From Trebonia sp. (GTDB lineage: Bacteria > Actinomycetota > Actinomycetes > Streptosporangiales > Streptosporangiaceae), in contig JASHPP010000450.1 of NCBI GenBank assembly GCA_030038035.1, positions 1 to 9,614 of the forward strand: a stretch of DNA of 9,614 nt, given 5' to 3'. A program made the position numbers and the translations under genes. Below the pieces are notes generated by a model. The model was not told the origin of the DNA, did not search any database, and saw only the letters and a program-made list of their open reading frames with translations. Below, in pieces: positions 1-5,972 of this stretch; positions within the stretch are counted from its first letter, which is position 1, and every line of letters starts with the position of its first letter.

Positions 1-513
1 GCGCTGCTCGCGCCCTGGCTGACGCGGCGGGTGCTGCCCAGGTGGCTGGTGAGCGGCAGCATCGCGGTGGAAGCCCTCGGGCTGCTGCCGCTGGTCTGGC
101 TCACGCCGGACAGCCGGTACGTGCCGCTGATCCTGCTGGCCACGATCATCGAGGGGATCAGCACCGGCGTCGCGGGACCCGTCACGCTCGGCATCGCGCT
201 GCGCGGCGTGCTGCCCGCCGACACCGGTGCCGCCGGGGCCGGAACGAGTGCCACCGGCCAGCTCGGCTCTTCGATCGGCGCCGCGCTGCTCAACACGATC
301 GCCGCCGCGGCGACCGCCAGCTACCTCAGCGCGCACGCCGCGGCGGGCACGGCGGCGGCCACCGTGCACGGGTTCAGCGTGGCCATGATCTGGGGCACGG
401 CCATCCTGCTGGCCGCCGCCATCCCGATCGCCGCCTTCATCAACGCTCCGGTGCCGCGCCCACGGCGGGTGACTTCGCGGCCACTGGACCATGCACAGTC
501 TCAGTCGCGATGA
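1..513 (+). CDS. MFS transporter, DHA2 (EmrB/QacA-like) family, C-terminal part
   Basis: The reading frame is already open at base 1 and ends at the TGA at 511-513, so 170 C-terminal residues are visible and the gene starts outside the window. The protein is very hydrophobic, with about four to five membrane helices separated by short loops. The segment around bases 232-300 reads GTSATGQLGSSIGAALL, which matches the 'NxxxQLGgslGvAl' pattern of a late helix in 14-helix drug:H+ antiporters. It ends with one more helix and a short Pro/Arg-rich cytoplasmic tail (PVPRPRR). By family, the protein would export drugs or small hydrophobic compounds by proton antiport in the cytoplasmic membrane; the substrate is unknown. 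A GTG codon at 31 is not the real start, because the frame continues upstream and half the transporter would be missing. Confidence 0.85.
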   Translation, partial: ALLAPWLTRRVLPRWLVSGSIAVEALGLLPLVWLTPDSRYVPLILLATIIEGISTGVAGPVTLGIALRGVLPADTGAAGAGTSATGQLGSSIGAALLNTIAAAATASYLSAHAAAGTAAATVHGFSVAMIWGTAILLAAAIPIAAFINAPVPRPRRVTSRPLDHAQSQSR

Positions 514-548
514 GGACCGCCGAACGCGACGGGGACCTATGGCAGGAC

Positions 549-554
549 TAGCGT
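549..554 (+). promoter_or_regulatory. Candidate -10 element (TAGCGT) of the SRPBCC gene, leaderless layout
   Basis: TAGCGT fits the actinobacterial TAnnnT -10 pattern. It ends six bases before the ATG at 561, so transcription would begin at or next to the start codon. No good Shine-Dalgarno sequence precedes that ATG, which agrees with a leaderless mRNA. No clear -35 element is visible 16-18 bases upstream. Confidence 0.4.
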
Positions 555-560
555 TGGGTC

Positions 561-1058
561 ATGGCGAAGACCCAGTGGCACAAGTTCTACGCCACGACGA
601 TCGGCGCTCCGCCCGGGCTGTTGTTCCAGCTGCTCTCCGACATGCCGAACTATGGCGACTGGCTCCCCGGTTCCGGCCAGTACGGGGCGACGACGGATGT
701 CGAGCCGTACCCGGTGCGGCGGGGCACCCGATACCACGACGGGAAGCCGGGCGAGCCTGGCAAGGACTGGTGGGGGACGGTGACCGGCTTCCAGCCGCCT
801 GGCTCGCTCGACTTCCGGCACACGATTCACGTCAGCCAGCTCAGGGCGTCGATCGACGTGCACATCCACTACTCCCTTGAGCCCGACGACGGCGCCACCG
901 CCACCCAGGTCGGCCGCTGGCTGGTCCTCGACATCACGCTGCCGGTCGTGTTCCGCCCCCTGCGGCCGGTCATCACCGCGCGCTTTGACAAGGAGAACCT
1001 GCGGACCATGGCCGCGCTCAAGGCGTACGCGGAAAGCCGCTCAAGCGTGGGCGGCTAG
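561..1058 (+). CDS. SRPBCC-fold protein (polyketide cyclase/dehydrase or lipid-transport-like)
   Basis: This 165-residue protein looks like a START/Bet v1-type (SRPBCC) domain. The N-terminus (HKFYATTIGAPPGLLFQLLSD, residues 7-27) gives the first beta strand and the helix pair. A 'YGDWLPG' turn follows at 31-37, then alternating strands ending in 'HIHYSLEPDDGATATQV' (101-117). A long C-terminal helix, 'ARFDKENLRTMAALKAYAE' (140-158), is typical of the fold. Such proteins form a hydrophobic pocket for a small ligand; some are cyclases, many have no known reaction. There is no signal peptide, so it is cytoplasmic. The ATG at 561 fits the start of the fold. It follows the MFS gene by 47 bases but probably has its own promoter at 549-554, and it converges on the MTHFR gene. 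The fold call is fairly sure; the function is unknown. Confidence 0.75.
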   Translation: MAKTQWHKFYATTIGAPPGLLFQLLSDMPNYGDWLPGSGQYGATTDVEPYPVRRGTRYHDGKPGEPGKDWWGTVTGFQPPGSLDFRHTIHVSQLRASIDVHIHYSLEPDDGATATQVGRWLVLDITLPVVFRPLRPVITARFDKENLRTMAALKAYAESRSSVGG

Positions 1059-1113
1059 CGGATCGCCAGGGCCGGCCGCAACCGCGCGGGCATCCGCGTC
1101 GTCCCCATCAGTG

Positions 1114-1151
1114 CCGGCGGCCCCCGCACCACCCCCTTCGGGGGCCGCCGG
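1114..1151. terminator. 13-bp perfect hairpin between convergent genes
   Basis: Arms CCGGCGGCCCCCG (1114-1126) and CGGGGGCCGCCGG (1139-1151) are perfect reverse complements around a 12-base loop. An alternative inner CCCCC/GGGGG stem starts at 1132. The hairpin sits between the ends of the SRPBCC gene (1058) and the MTHFR gene (1206), which face each other. It lacks a U-tract on either strand. A bidirectional transcript-end or attenuating structure is the simplest reading, as U-tract-free hairpins are common in high-GC actinobacteria. Confidence 0.55.
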
Positions 1152-1189
1152 TACGCGCCTGGCGACGCTCGTCAACCACCCGCAGGAAA

Positions 1190-1207
1190 GACGGCCGGGC
1201 GGCCGTC
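1190..1207 (-). terminator. Intrinsic-terminator-like hairpin at the MTHFR stop codon
   Basis: GACGGCCG and CGGCCGTC form a perfect inverted repeat around two bases; a 7-bp stem with a GCCC tetraloop is more realistic. On the minus strand it overlaps the MTHFR TGA (1208-1206) and is followed directly by a short T run (TTTCCT). That is close to a compact Rho-independent terminator for the MTHFR transcript. Confidence 0.5.
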
Positions 1208-2045
1208 AGGCCAGCTCGCGCTGGCGGAACTCGGCGATCCAGTCCGCCGTGGCCGCCAGGCCGCCGAACGTGTAGAAGTGCAGCCTGACCTCACCGTGAC
1301 GCTGGGGGTCGTAGCCCTCCCCGAGCGCCCGGATGAACCGGTCCGGCCCGGCCGTGCCCATGAGGTTGGTGATCGAGAACCCGTACTTCTTCGCGATCCC
1401 CGCGCTCGTGCCGACGCCGAAGCGGGCCGCGTAGGAGAGCAGCCGGCGCACCCCGGCCGGCCCGGGCACCCCGACCCGGACCGGCAGGTCGATGCCGCGC
1501 TCACGCACCGCCTCGAGCCACTTCAGGACCGGGTCGACGTCGAAGCCGAACTGCGTGATGACCGCGCCGGGCAGGCCCAGGCTCGCCAGGGTCGCGGCCT
1601 TGCGCTCAAGCGCCGACCACAGCACCGAGTCGGCGATCGCGGGATGTCCCTCCGGGTAACCGCCGACGCCAATGTGGCGCACCCCGTACTTCTGGAGCAG
1701 CCCGGATTCGATCACCGCCAGGGCGTCGTCGTACGGCCCGAGCGGCGTTGTCGGGTCACCCGCGATGACCAGCACGTTCTCGCTGGCACCGTCCGCCGAG
1801 AGCGCGGTGAGGTACTCCTCGAGCATCGCCTGTGACCGCAGCCGGCGGGCTGAGATGTGCGGCACAGGGACGAAGCCGGACCGCTTGACCGCCCGCGCGG
1901 CGTCCAGCCGCATCCGCGGCTCCTCGTTCTCAAGGAAGGTCACGTTGATCCGGGTTCCTGGCGGGATGGCGTGCCGCGCCTCCTCGAGCCTGGCGGCGTC
2001 CTTGCCCGTCATCTCCAACGAGAAGTCCTCAAGCAGGGTGTTCAC
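1206..2045 (-). CDS. Methylenetetrahydrofolate reductase (MTHFR) family protein
   Basis: This 279-residue protein has the (beta/alpha)8 layout of MTHFR, which reduces 5,10-methylene-THF to 5-methyl-THF, the methyl donor for methionine synthesis. Matching segments are 'SLEMTGKD' (9-16, the S-x-E start with the catalytic-type Glu at 11), 'IAGDPTTP' (94-101, Asp97 at the position of the flavin/folate Asp in MetF), 'GGYPEGHP' (128-135), 'ITQFGFDVD' (163-171, Gln165 at the folate-binding Gln position), 'VGVPGPAGVRRLL' (191-203) and 'LHFYTFGG' (255-262). The start is a GTG at 2045-2043, preceded by GGGAAGGG at a spacing of six bases. The length is slightly below E. coli MetF (296). The family assignment is strong. 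Whether it is the housekeeping enzyme or a catabolic paralogue for a demethylation pathway cannot be told. It stands alone on its strand, with its own likely promoter at 2087-2115. Confidence 0.87.
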   Translation of the reverse strand: MNTLLEDFSLEMTGKDAARLEEARHAIPPGTRINVTFLENEEPRMRLDAARAVKRSGFVPVPHISARRLRSQAMLEEYLTALSADGASENVLVIAGDPTTPLGPYDDALAVIESGLLQKYGVRHIGVGGYPEGHPAIADSVLWSALERKAATLASLGLPGAVITQFGFDVDPVLKWLEAVRERGIDLPVRVGVPGPAGVRRLLSYAARFGVGTSAGIAKKYGFSITNLMGTAGPDRFIRALGEGYDPQRHGEVRLHFYTFGGLAATADWIAEFRQRELA

Positions 2046-2086
2046 GTACCGCCCTTCCCGATATCTCGTAGCCCGACCTGCCCGTT

Positions 2087-2115
2087 ATGTTATGGCGAAG
2101 CACACGGCCTGACAC
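2087..2115 (-). promoter_or_regulatory. Candidate promoter of the MTHFR gene
   Basis: On the minus strand GTGTCA (2115-2110) and TAACAT (2092-2087) are separated by exactly 17 bases and resemble sigma-70-type -35 and -10 elements. Transcription would start near 2080, giving a leader of about 35 bases that contains the ribosome-binding site. A bulged inverted repeat lies just upstream around 2107-2134 (CTGacACGGGgC ... GCCCGTCAG) and overlaps the -35, so it might be an operator. Confidence 0.4.
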
Positions 2116-2190
2116 GGGGCAACTTGGCCCGTCAGACGGTCTTTGGCGGCGGCAACAAAAGCGGCGCGCGCCGTTAGGGACGGCGGTACT

Positions 2191-2218
2191 GCGCGCGGGA
2201 GTCTTAGCTCTCGCGTGC
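2191..2218 (+). other. 11-bp hairpin, fully paired only as plus-strand RNA
   Basis: GCGCGCGGGAG (2191-2201) and CTCTCGCGTGC (2208-2218) flank a 6-base loop TCTTAG. In plus-strand RNA all 11 positions pair, two of them as G-U wobbles. In minus-strand RNA those two positions become C/A mismatches. The neighbouring genes are both on the minus strand, so a structure favouring the plus strand is unexpected. It may be the end of an antisense or small plus-strand transcript, or chance in GC-rich DNA. Confidence 0.3.
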
Positions 2219-2232
2219 TCTCACCCGATCAT

Positions 2233-2256
2233 GCTGCTCATCCGATTACGAGCAGC
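2233..2256 (-). terminator. Hairpin just downstream of the siderophore-interacting protein gene
   Basis: GCTGCTC (2233-2239) and GAGCAGC (2250-2256) form a perfect 7-bp stem with a 10-base loop. On the minus strand the hairpin starts only five bases after the stop codon at 2264-2262. There is no U-tract behind it, so it is at best a non-canonical terminator or a 3'-end stabilising structure of the PadR-SIP transcript. Confidence 0.4.
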
Positions 2257-2261
2257 CTGGC

Positions 2262-3110
2262 TCAGCGGCCGGGGAGGTCGTCCTCTCCGTAGTCGTGGTC
2301 GGGGTAATTGGCGTCGCCGGCCCGCCAGTAGCCCCTGGTCACCAGCGAACTGGCCGGCACCCGCCGGCCGGCGAGCAGGTACCTGCGGATGGCGCGCATC
2401 GCCGCGGCCTCGCAGGCCACCCAGACCATGCCGCCGTCCGCGATGGCGGCGCTGCGGGCGGCTTCGTCAAGCTCGGCGCCCCAGGCGTCCGGGGCGCGCC
2501 GGTAGTGCCAGGTGATCGCCGTCTTCGCCGGGCTGGAAAACTCGATCTCGTCGTCGGCGTCGGCCACCTCCAGGTGCACTTCGGCACTGGCGGTGTCCGG
2601 CAGTGCCTCGAGCAGGGTGCCGACGGCGGGGATGGCGCTCTCGTCGCCGGCGATCCACCAGTGCTCGACAGAAGAGTCCAGCATGAACCGCCCGCCGGGA
2701 CCGGCGACCGCGAGCCTGTCACCGACGCCGGCCCGCTCCGCCCACTCCGACGCCGGGCCCGCCCCGTGCAGCAGAAACTGCACCTCAAGCGTGCGGTTCG
2801 CCGGGTCGAAGCGCCGCGGCGTGTAGGTGCGCACCGCCGGCCGCGGCGCGTCCCCGTCGGGCCAGGCCGGCCCGTCGGGCGTGTCCACGGGCAGGACGGG
2901 CGCGTCCTGGCCCGGGGCGGGCAGGTAGACCTTGATGTGCGACGTGGGCGCGTCGAGCTGGAATCCCTCGAGCGCGTCACCGCCGACCCACACCGACACC
3001 AGCCGGGGCGCGATCCGCGACACCGACACCACCTCGACGGGGCGTGGCGGCTTGCGCCGCCGCGGACGGCCTTCGCGGCCTGAAGAGGCGGGCGAGGCTG
3101 GAGAAGTCAC
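2262..3110 (-). CDS. Siderophore-interacting protein (SIP/ViuB-like ferric-siderophore reductase)
   Basis: The 282-residue protein shows the two-domain FAD/NAD(P)H reductase layout of the SIP family. An Arg-rich N-terminal tail is followed by an FAD-binding beta barrel with the motif 'RTYTPR' (94-99) and 'HGAGPASEWA' (115-124). The nucleotide-binding half has 'AGDESAIPA' (154-162) and 'WVACEAAAMRAIRRYL' (230-245). The family-typical tail 'TRGYWRAGDANYPDHDYGE' is at 258-276. These enzymes reduce Fe(III) in imported siderophores so that iron is released in the cytoplasm. The start is a GTG at 3110-3108 behind AAAGGAAA, a good ribosome-binding site. It lies 30 bases downstream of the PadR gene on the same strand, so both are probably one transcript. 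The PadR protein rather than an obvious DtxR box is the visible regulator candidate, since no DtxR-type operator was recognised. Length and motifs are complete. Confidence 0.93.
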   Translation of the reverse strand: MTSPASPASSGREGRPRRRKPPRPVEVVSVSRIAPRLVSVWVGGDALEGFQLDAPTSHIKVYLPAPGQDAPVLPVDTPDGPAWPDGDAPRPAVRTYTPRRFDPANRTLEVQFLLHGAGPASEWAERAGVGDRLAVAGPGGRFMLDSSVEHWWIAGDESAIPAVGTLLEALPDTASAEVHLEVADADDEIEFSSPAKTAITWHYRRAPDAWGAELDEAARSAAIADGGMVWVACEAAAMRAIRRYLLAGRRVPASSLVTRGYWRAGDANYPDHDYGEDDLPGR

Positions 3111-3140
3111 GCGATTTCCTTTCGCTTGGGCACGTTAGGG

Positions 3141-3638
3141 CTACTCGTCGGCGAGCAGGCGGTACAGGGCCTGGCGGGCGGTCCGCACGATCGTCACCGC
3201 CTGGTCCACCTGCGCGGCGTTACCGGCCGTTCCGATCTGGCGTGCGGCCGAGTGCAGCCGCTGGACCTCGGCTCGCAAGTCCAGGTGCGGGGTCGCCGCG
3301 GACGGGCCGACGGCCAGGTCACGGAGCCGGCTGTCGTCGGCCTGGGCCCGCCCCTGCGGGGTCAGTTCGTAAACCTTCCGCCCTTCCTCGTCATTCCCGC
3401 GCACAAGTCCCTCGTCTTCGAGCAGCTGCAGCAGCGGGTACACCGATCCCGGACTTGGCCGCCACAGGCCGCCTGCCTGTTCCTCAAGGCGGCGCATGAG
3501 CTCGTACCCGTGCGCGGGGCCTTGCACGAGGGCGGCGAGAAGCAGCCCGCGCACGTTGCCCCTGGGAACCCGGCCGCCGGCCCAGCCGCGGTGATGCCCG
3601 TGGCGATCACGTTCGCCCGGTTGTCTTCCCTGTCTCAT
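3141..3638 (-). CDS. PadR-family transcriptional regulator
   Basis: This is a 165-residue protein. A His/Gly/Arg-rich N-terminal tail (1-27) is followed by the PadR winged helix-turn-helix: 'VRGLLLAALVQGPAHGYELMRRLEE' begins at 29, with the signature 'HGYEL' at 43-47. 'PSPGSVYPLLQLLEDEGLV' (61-79) is the recognition-helix and wing region that nearly all PadR proteins share. A C-terminal helical part (about 117-165) would form the dimer. PadR proteins are usually repressors that bind their own promoter and release it on ligand binding. The ATG at 3638 is supported by a strong GGGAGG site (3651-3646) seven bases upstream. The gene precedes the siderophore-interacting protein gene, so it probably controls both. 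The ligand is unknown; whether it is an iron compound, flavin or drug cannot be read here. Confidence 0.92.
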   Translation of the reverse strand: MRQGRQPGERDRHGHHRGWAGGRVPRGNVRGLLLAALVQGPAHGYELMRRLEEQAGGLWRPSPGSVYPLLQLLEDEGLVRGNDEEGRKVYELTPQGRAQADDSRLRDLAVGPSAATPHLDLRAEVQRLHSAARQIGTAGNAAQVDQAVTIVRTARQALYRLLADE

Positions 3639-3659
3639 TCGGCCGCCTCCCGCCAGTCA

Positions 3660-3694
3660 TCATGACGGTATCACGATATATCAAAATCATGATT
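3660..3694 (-). promoter_or_regulatory. Palindrome-rich AT island, likely PadR operator and promoter
   Basis: In otherwise GC-rich DNA, this stretch directly upstream of the PadR ribosome-binding site carries TCATGA (3660-3665), the perfect palindrome GATATATC (3675-3682) and the perfect 10-base palindrome AATCATGATT (3685-3694). GATATATC-type cores are common in operators of actinobacterial PadR-like regulators. It probably also supplies the -10 region of the PadR-SIP transcript, so autoregulation is the simplest model. Confidence 0.55.
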
Positions 3695-3727
3695 CTGGCG
3701 GCGCTGCGGTCGCGCGGGCAGCGGTGT

Positions 3728-4606
3728 CTAGAACTTTTCCAGGGCCGGGATGATCCGCTCGGCGAACAGGTCGAACTGGCGGGGCCTGCTCACGTTGATC
3801 AGCGAGCCGTGGGCGACCGTGAAGCCGAGTTCGGCCATGGCGTGCAGGTTCTCGATCGTCTGCTGCACGTGCTCGCCGTTCTCGCCGAGGTTGAAGCGGG
3901 TCTGCGCGGTCTTCTCGATCTCGTCGTAGTTCCTGCCCACGTCGGCGCAGTGCTGGCGCAGCACGTCGAGCTTGTGCGCCGCTACCACCGGGTCGAAGAC
4001 GTTGATGTTGCACGAGTCCGCGTACCTGGCCACGAGCCGCAGCGTCTTCTTCTCCCCCGACCCCCCGATCAAGATCGGCGGGTGCGGGCGGCGCAGCGGC
4101 TGCGGGGAGTTCAGCGTGCGGGCCAGGTGGTAGTGCTTGCCCTCGAACGGCCCCTCGTCATCGCTCCACATCTGCTTGCAGATGAGGATCGCCTCCTCAA
4201 GGCGCTCGAACCGCTCCGCGGTCGGCGGGAACGGCAGGCCGAGCCCGCGCGCCTCGTCCTCGTTCCACGCCGCCCCGATGCCGAGGATCGAGCGGCCGCC
4301 GGACAGCACGTCCAGCGTGGACACTGCCTTGGCGAGCAGCCCCGGCTCCCGGTACACCACGGCTGTCACCATGGCGAGCAGCTTGACCCGCTCGGTCTTG
4401 GCGGCCAGCCAGCCCAGCGCCGTGTAGGCCTCGAGCATCGCGTACTCCGGCGGGCCGAGCGGACCGATCTGCCAGACGTGGTCCATCACGCTGATCCGGT
4501 CGACGCCCGTCTGTTCCGCCCGCTGCGCGATGTCGGCCATCCGGAACCGCAGCTCGGCCGCACCGCCGTCCCATGTGAAGTTCGAGATGTGCAAGCCCAC
4601 CTTCAT
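3728..4606 (-). CDS. LLM-class F420-dependent oxidoreductase (luciferase-like)
   Basis: The 292-residue protein is a bacterial-luciferase-like TIM barrel of the predicted F420-dependent type. It starts with 'MKVGLHISNF' (1-10) and has 'VDRISVMDHVWQ' (35-46). Other family blocks are 'KTERVKLLAMVT' (70-81), 'TLDVLSGGR' (97-105), 'GIGAAWNEDEARGLGLPFP' (109-127) and 'RRPHPPILIGGSGEKKTLRL' (172-191). It resembles the subfamily around mycobacterial Rv1855c. Such enzymes use reduced cofactor F420 (some use FMNH2) for hydride transfer to unknown substrates in the cytoplasm. The ATG at 4606 matches the family N-terminus. The same frame stays open far upstream, but that extension is antisense to the MetE-like genes and is not protein-like. 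The start has only a weak ribosome-binding site and a TAGGGT hexamer seven bases upstream, which suggests a leaderless mRNA. It is divergent from the MetE-like gene, sharing a 147-base promoter region. Confidence 0.9.
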   Translation of the reverse strand: MKVGLHISNFTWDGGAAELRFRMADIAQRAEQTGVDRISVMDHVWQIGPLGPPEYAMLEAYTALGWLAAKTERVKLLAMVTAVVYREPGLLAKAVSTLDVLSGGRSILGIGAAWNEDEARGLGLPFPPTAERFERLEEAILICKQMWSDDEGPFEGKHYHLARTLNSPQPLRRPHPPILIGGSGEKKTLRLVARYADSCNINVFDPVVAAHKLDVLRQHCADVGRNYDEIEKTAQTRFNLGENGEHVQQTIENLHAMAELGFTVAHGSLINVSRPRQFDLFAERIIPALEKF

Positions 4607-4613
4607 GCCTTGA

Positions 4614-4619
4614 ACCCTA
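4614..4619 (-). promoter_or_regulatory. Candidate -10 element (TAGGGT) of the LLM oxidoreductase gene
   Basis: On the minus strand TAGGGT ends seven bases before the ATG at 4606, the spacing expected when transcription starts at the first base of the start codon. No convincing -35 hexamer is seen at the usual distance. The layout is nearly the same as at 549-561 for the SRPBCC gene. Confidence 0.4.
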
Positions 4620-4670
4620 TCGGGCAGGACGCGGCGCTCGGCAGGCGCCACCGTTCGTTCGGGCAAATGA

Positions 4671-4728
4671 TTGTGAATCCTTACGTTTCGAGACAGGCTC
4701 TGGCGCCCGGAGCTGCCGTGGCTAGCGT
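4671..4728 (+). promoter_or_regulatory. Promoter region of the first MetE-like gene (two candidates)
   Basis: Two alternatives can be seen. TTGTGA (4671-4676) and CAGGCT (4694-4699) are 17 bases apart but the -10 is a poor match. TAGCGT (4723-4728) is a better -10 with no good -35, and would give a leader of about 19 bases that just contains the ribosome-binding site at 4738-4745. The region lies between divergent genes and may be shared with the LLM gene's regulation. Confidence 0.35.
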
Positions 4729-4753
4729 GGCCTGCGAGGGAGGAGACCTGACG

Positions 4754-5842
4754 ATGGCTGATGAGGCAACGTTCCGCGCCGACCACGTGGGCAGCCTGCT
4801 CAGGCCGCCGGCGCTGCTCAAGGCGCGGCGGCGGCTCGCGGCAGGGGAGATCACGGCCGGCGAACTGCGGGCGGCGGAGGACGCGGCGATCGCCGAGGCC
4901 GTGCGGATGCAGGAAGCGGCCGGGATCGATGTCGTCACCGACGGCGAGTTCCGGCGCGGCGACTTCCGCTCCGGGTTCGGGCAGGCGGTCGACGGGATCA
5001 CGATGCGGGTGTTCGACATGCCGTGGCACACGAGCGAGGGCGTCACGAAGCTGCCGAGCAACGCCTACTTCGTCACCGGCCCGATCAGGCAGCGCGAGCG
5101 GCTCGCGGCCGGCGAGGCGGCGTACGTGCGCAGCCTCACGTCCGCCCCGGTCAAGGCCACGCTGATCGCGCCGGGGTTCCTCGCGGACCGGTACTGGAAG
5201 GACGGCGAGACCGACAGGTTCTACTCCTCCCGCGAGGAACTCGCGGCGCAGGTGGCGGCGATAACCAGGGCGGAGATCGAGGCGCTGATCGCGGACGGGG
5301 TGCGCTACGTGCAGCTCGACAACCCCGGCTACGGTGCGTTCCTCGGCGCGCGGGCAGGCGCCGACGCCGATGGCTTCGAGCGGGCGCTGAACGCCGACAT
5401 CGCCGCCGTCGAGGGCGTGGCACGACCCGCCGGGGTGACGATCGGCATGCACGTCTGCCGCGGCAACCGGTCCAGCATGTGGCTGGGTGAAGGCGACTAC
5501 GAGCCGATCGCCGAGCAGCTGTTCGCCGCCTTGCCCGTGGACCGGTTCCTGCTCGAGTACGACGACGACCGCGCGGGCGGGTTCGAGCCGCTGCGGTTCA
5601 TGCCGAAAGACAAGGTGGCGGTCCTCGGGCTGGTGAGCTCGAAGGCCCCGGAGCTCGAGCGGGAGGAGGCGCTCGCGCGCCGGATCGACGAGGCGGCGAA
5701 GTTCGTTCCGCTCGACAACCTCGCGCTCAGCCCGCAGTGCGGCTTCGCCTCGGTCGCCGAGGGCGGCAACCTGCTGACCCCAGGGGAGGAGTTCGCCAAG
5801 CTGCGGCTCGTCGCCGGCGCGGCGCGCGCGACGTGGGGTTAA
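4754..5842 (+). CDS. MetE-like cobalamin-independent methyltransferase, zinc site intact
   Basis: This 362-residue protein corresponds to the C-terminal catalytic domain of MetE, the cobalamin-independent methionine synthase (about 750 residues, two barrels); the N-terminal barrel is absent. Visible landmarks are 'RADHVGSLLRP' (8-18), 'GIDVVTDGEFRRGDF' (57-71), 'RAEIEALIADGVRYVQLDNP' (172-191, equivalent to the QIDEP block of MetE), 'GMHVCRGN' (231-238), 'FLLEYDDDR' (265-273) and 'SPQCGF' (326-331). His233, Cys235, Glu268 and Cys329 match the four zinc ligands of MetE, so a zinc-thiolate methyl or alkyl transfer is likely. The ATG at 4754 has a strong GGGAGGAG site and starts at the conserved DHVGSLLRP block. 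Members of this single-barrel group are often annotated as homocysteine methyltransferase, but relatives act on other thiols (for example epoxyalkane:coenzyme M transferase). The true substrate is therefore open. It heads the plus-strand cluster. Confidence 0.88.
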   Translation: MADEATFRADHVGSLLRPPALLKARRRLAAGEITAGELRAAEDAAIAEAVRMQEAAGIDVVTDGEFRRGDFRSGFGQAVDGITMRVFDMPWHTSEGVTKLPSNAYFVTGPIRQRERLAAGEAAYVRSLTSAPVKATLIAPGFLADRYWKDGETDRFYSSREELAAQVAAITRAEIEALIADGVRYVQLDNPGYGAFLGARAGADADGFERALNADIAAVEGVARPAGVTIGMHVCRGNRSSMWLGEGDYEPIAEQLFAALPVDRFLLEYDDDRAGGFEPLRFMPKDKVAVLGLVSSKAPELEREEALARRIDEAAKFVPLDNLALSPQCGFASVAEGGNLLTPGEEFAKLRLVAGAARATWG

Positions 5843-5870
5843 CCGCGAATCATTAGAGTTCGCCGGCCGT

Positions 5871-5898
5871 GGCTTCCCGCCGTTGATCCGGCTTCCCG
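5871..5898 (+). repeat. Two direct copies of GGCTTCCCG overlapping a promoter
   Basis: GGCTTCCCG occurs at 5871-5879 and again at 5890-5898, 19 bases apart start to start. The second copy lies between the proposed -35 and -10 elements of the promoter at 5883-5912. Tandem sites at about two helical turns could bind a regulator dimer, but two 9-base copies in GC-rich DNA may be coincidence. Confidence 0.3.
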
Positions 5899-5912
5899 AT
5901 CCGAAATAGGCT
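5883..5912 (+). promoter_or_regulatory. Candidate promoter ahead of the mini-ORF/HbpS-like genes
   Basis: TTGATC (5883-5888) and TAGGCT (5907-5912) are separated by 18 bases. TAGGCT is a good actinobacterial -10. Transcription would begin near 5919, leaving a leader of about 55 bases before the mini-ORF at 5973. It suggests that the DUF336 gene and downstream genes can be transcribed apart from the first MetE-like gene. The rest of 5843-5972 shows nothing I recognise. Confidence 0.45.
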
Positions 5913-5972
5913 GACCCGCACGAAACCCGGCAAACGCACGGACCTGCCCCATCGCGGGCGCGGGAGGAACTG

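Noticed and set aside
2046..2261. A SAM, SAH or cobalamin riboswitch upstream of the MTHFR gene.
   Set aside because: I could not find the conserved core of any of these classes, and the leader from the predicted promoter is only about 35 bases.
2295..3083. Plus-strand open frame of 262 codons opposite the siderophore-interacting protein gene.
   Set aside because: No domain, unbalanced composition, and the opposite strand carries all SIP family motifs.
3662..4753. The first MetE-like frame is open upstream to 3662, suggesting a 726-residue full-length two-barrel MetE.
   Set aside because: The upstream part is antisense to the LLM gene and shows no MetE N-terminal motifs; the ribosome-binding site and conserved N-terminus support ATG 4754.
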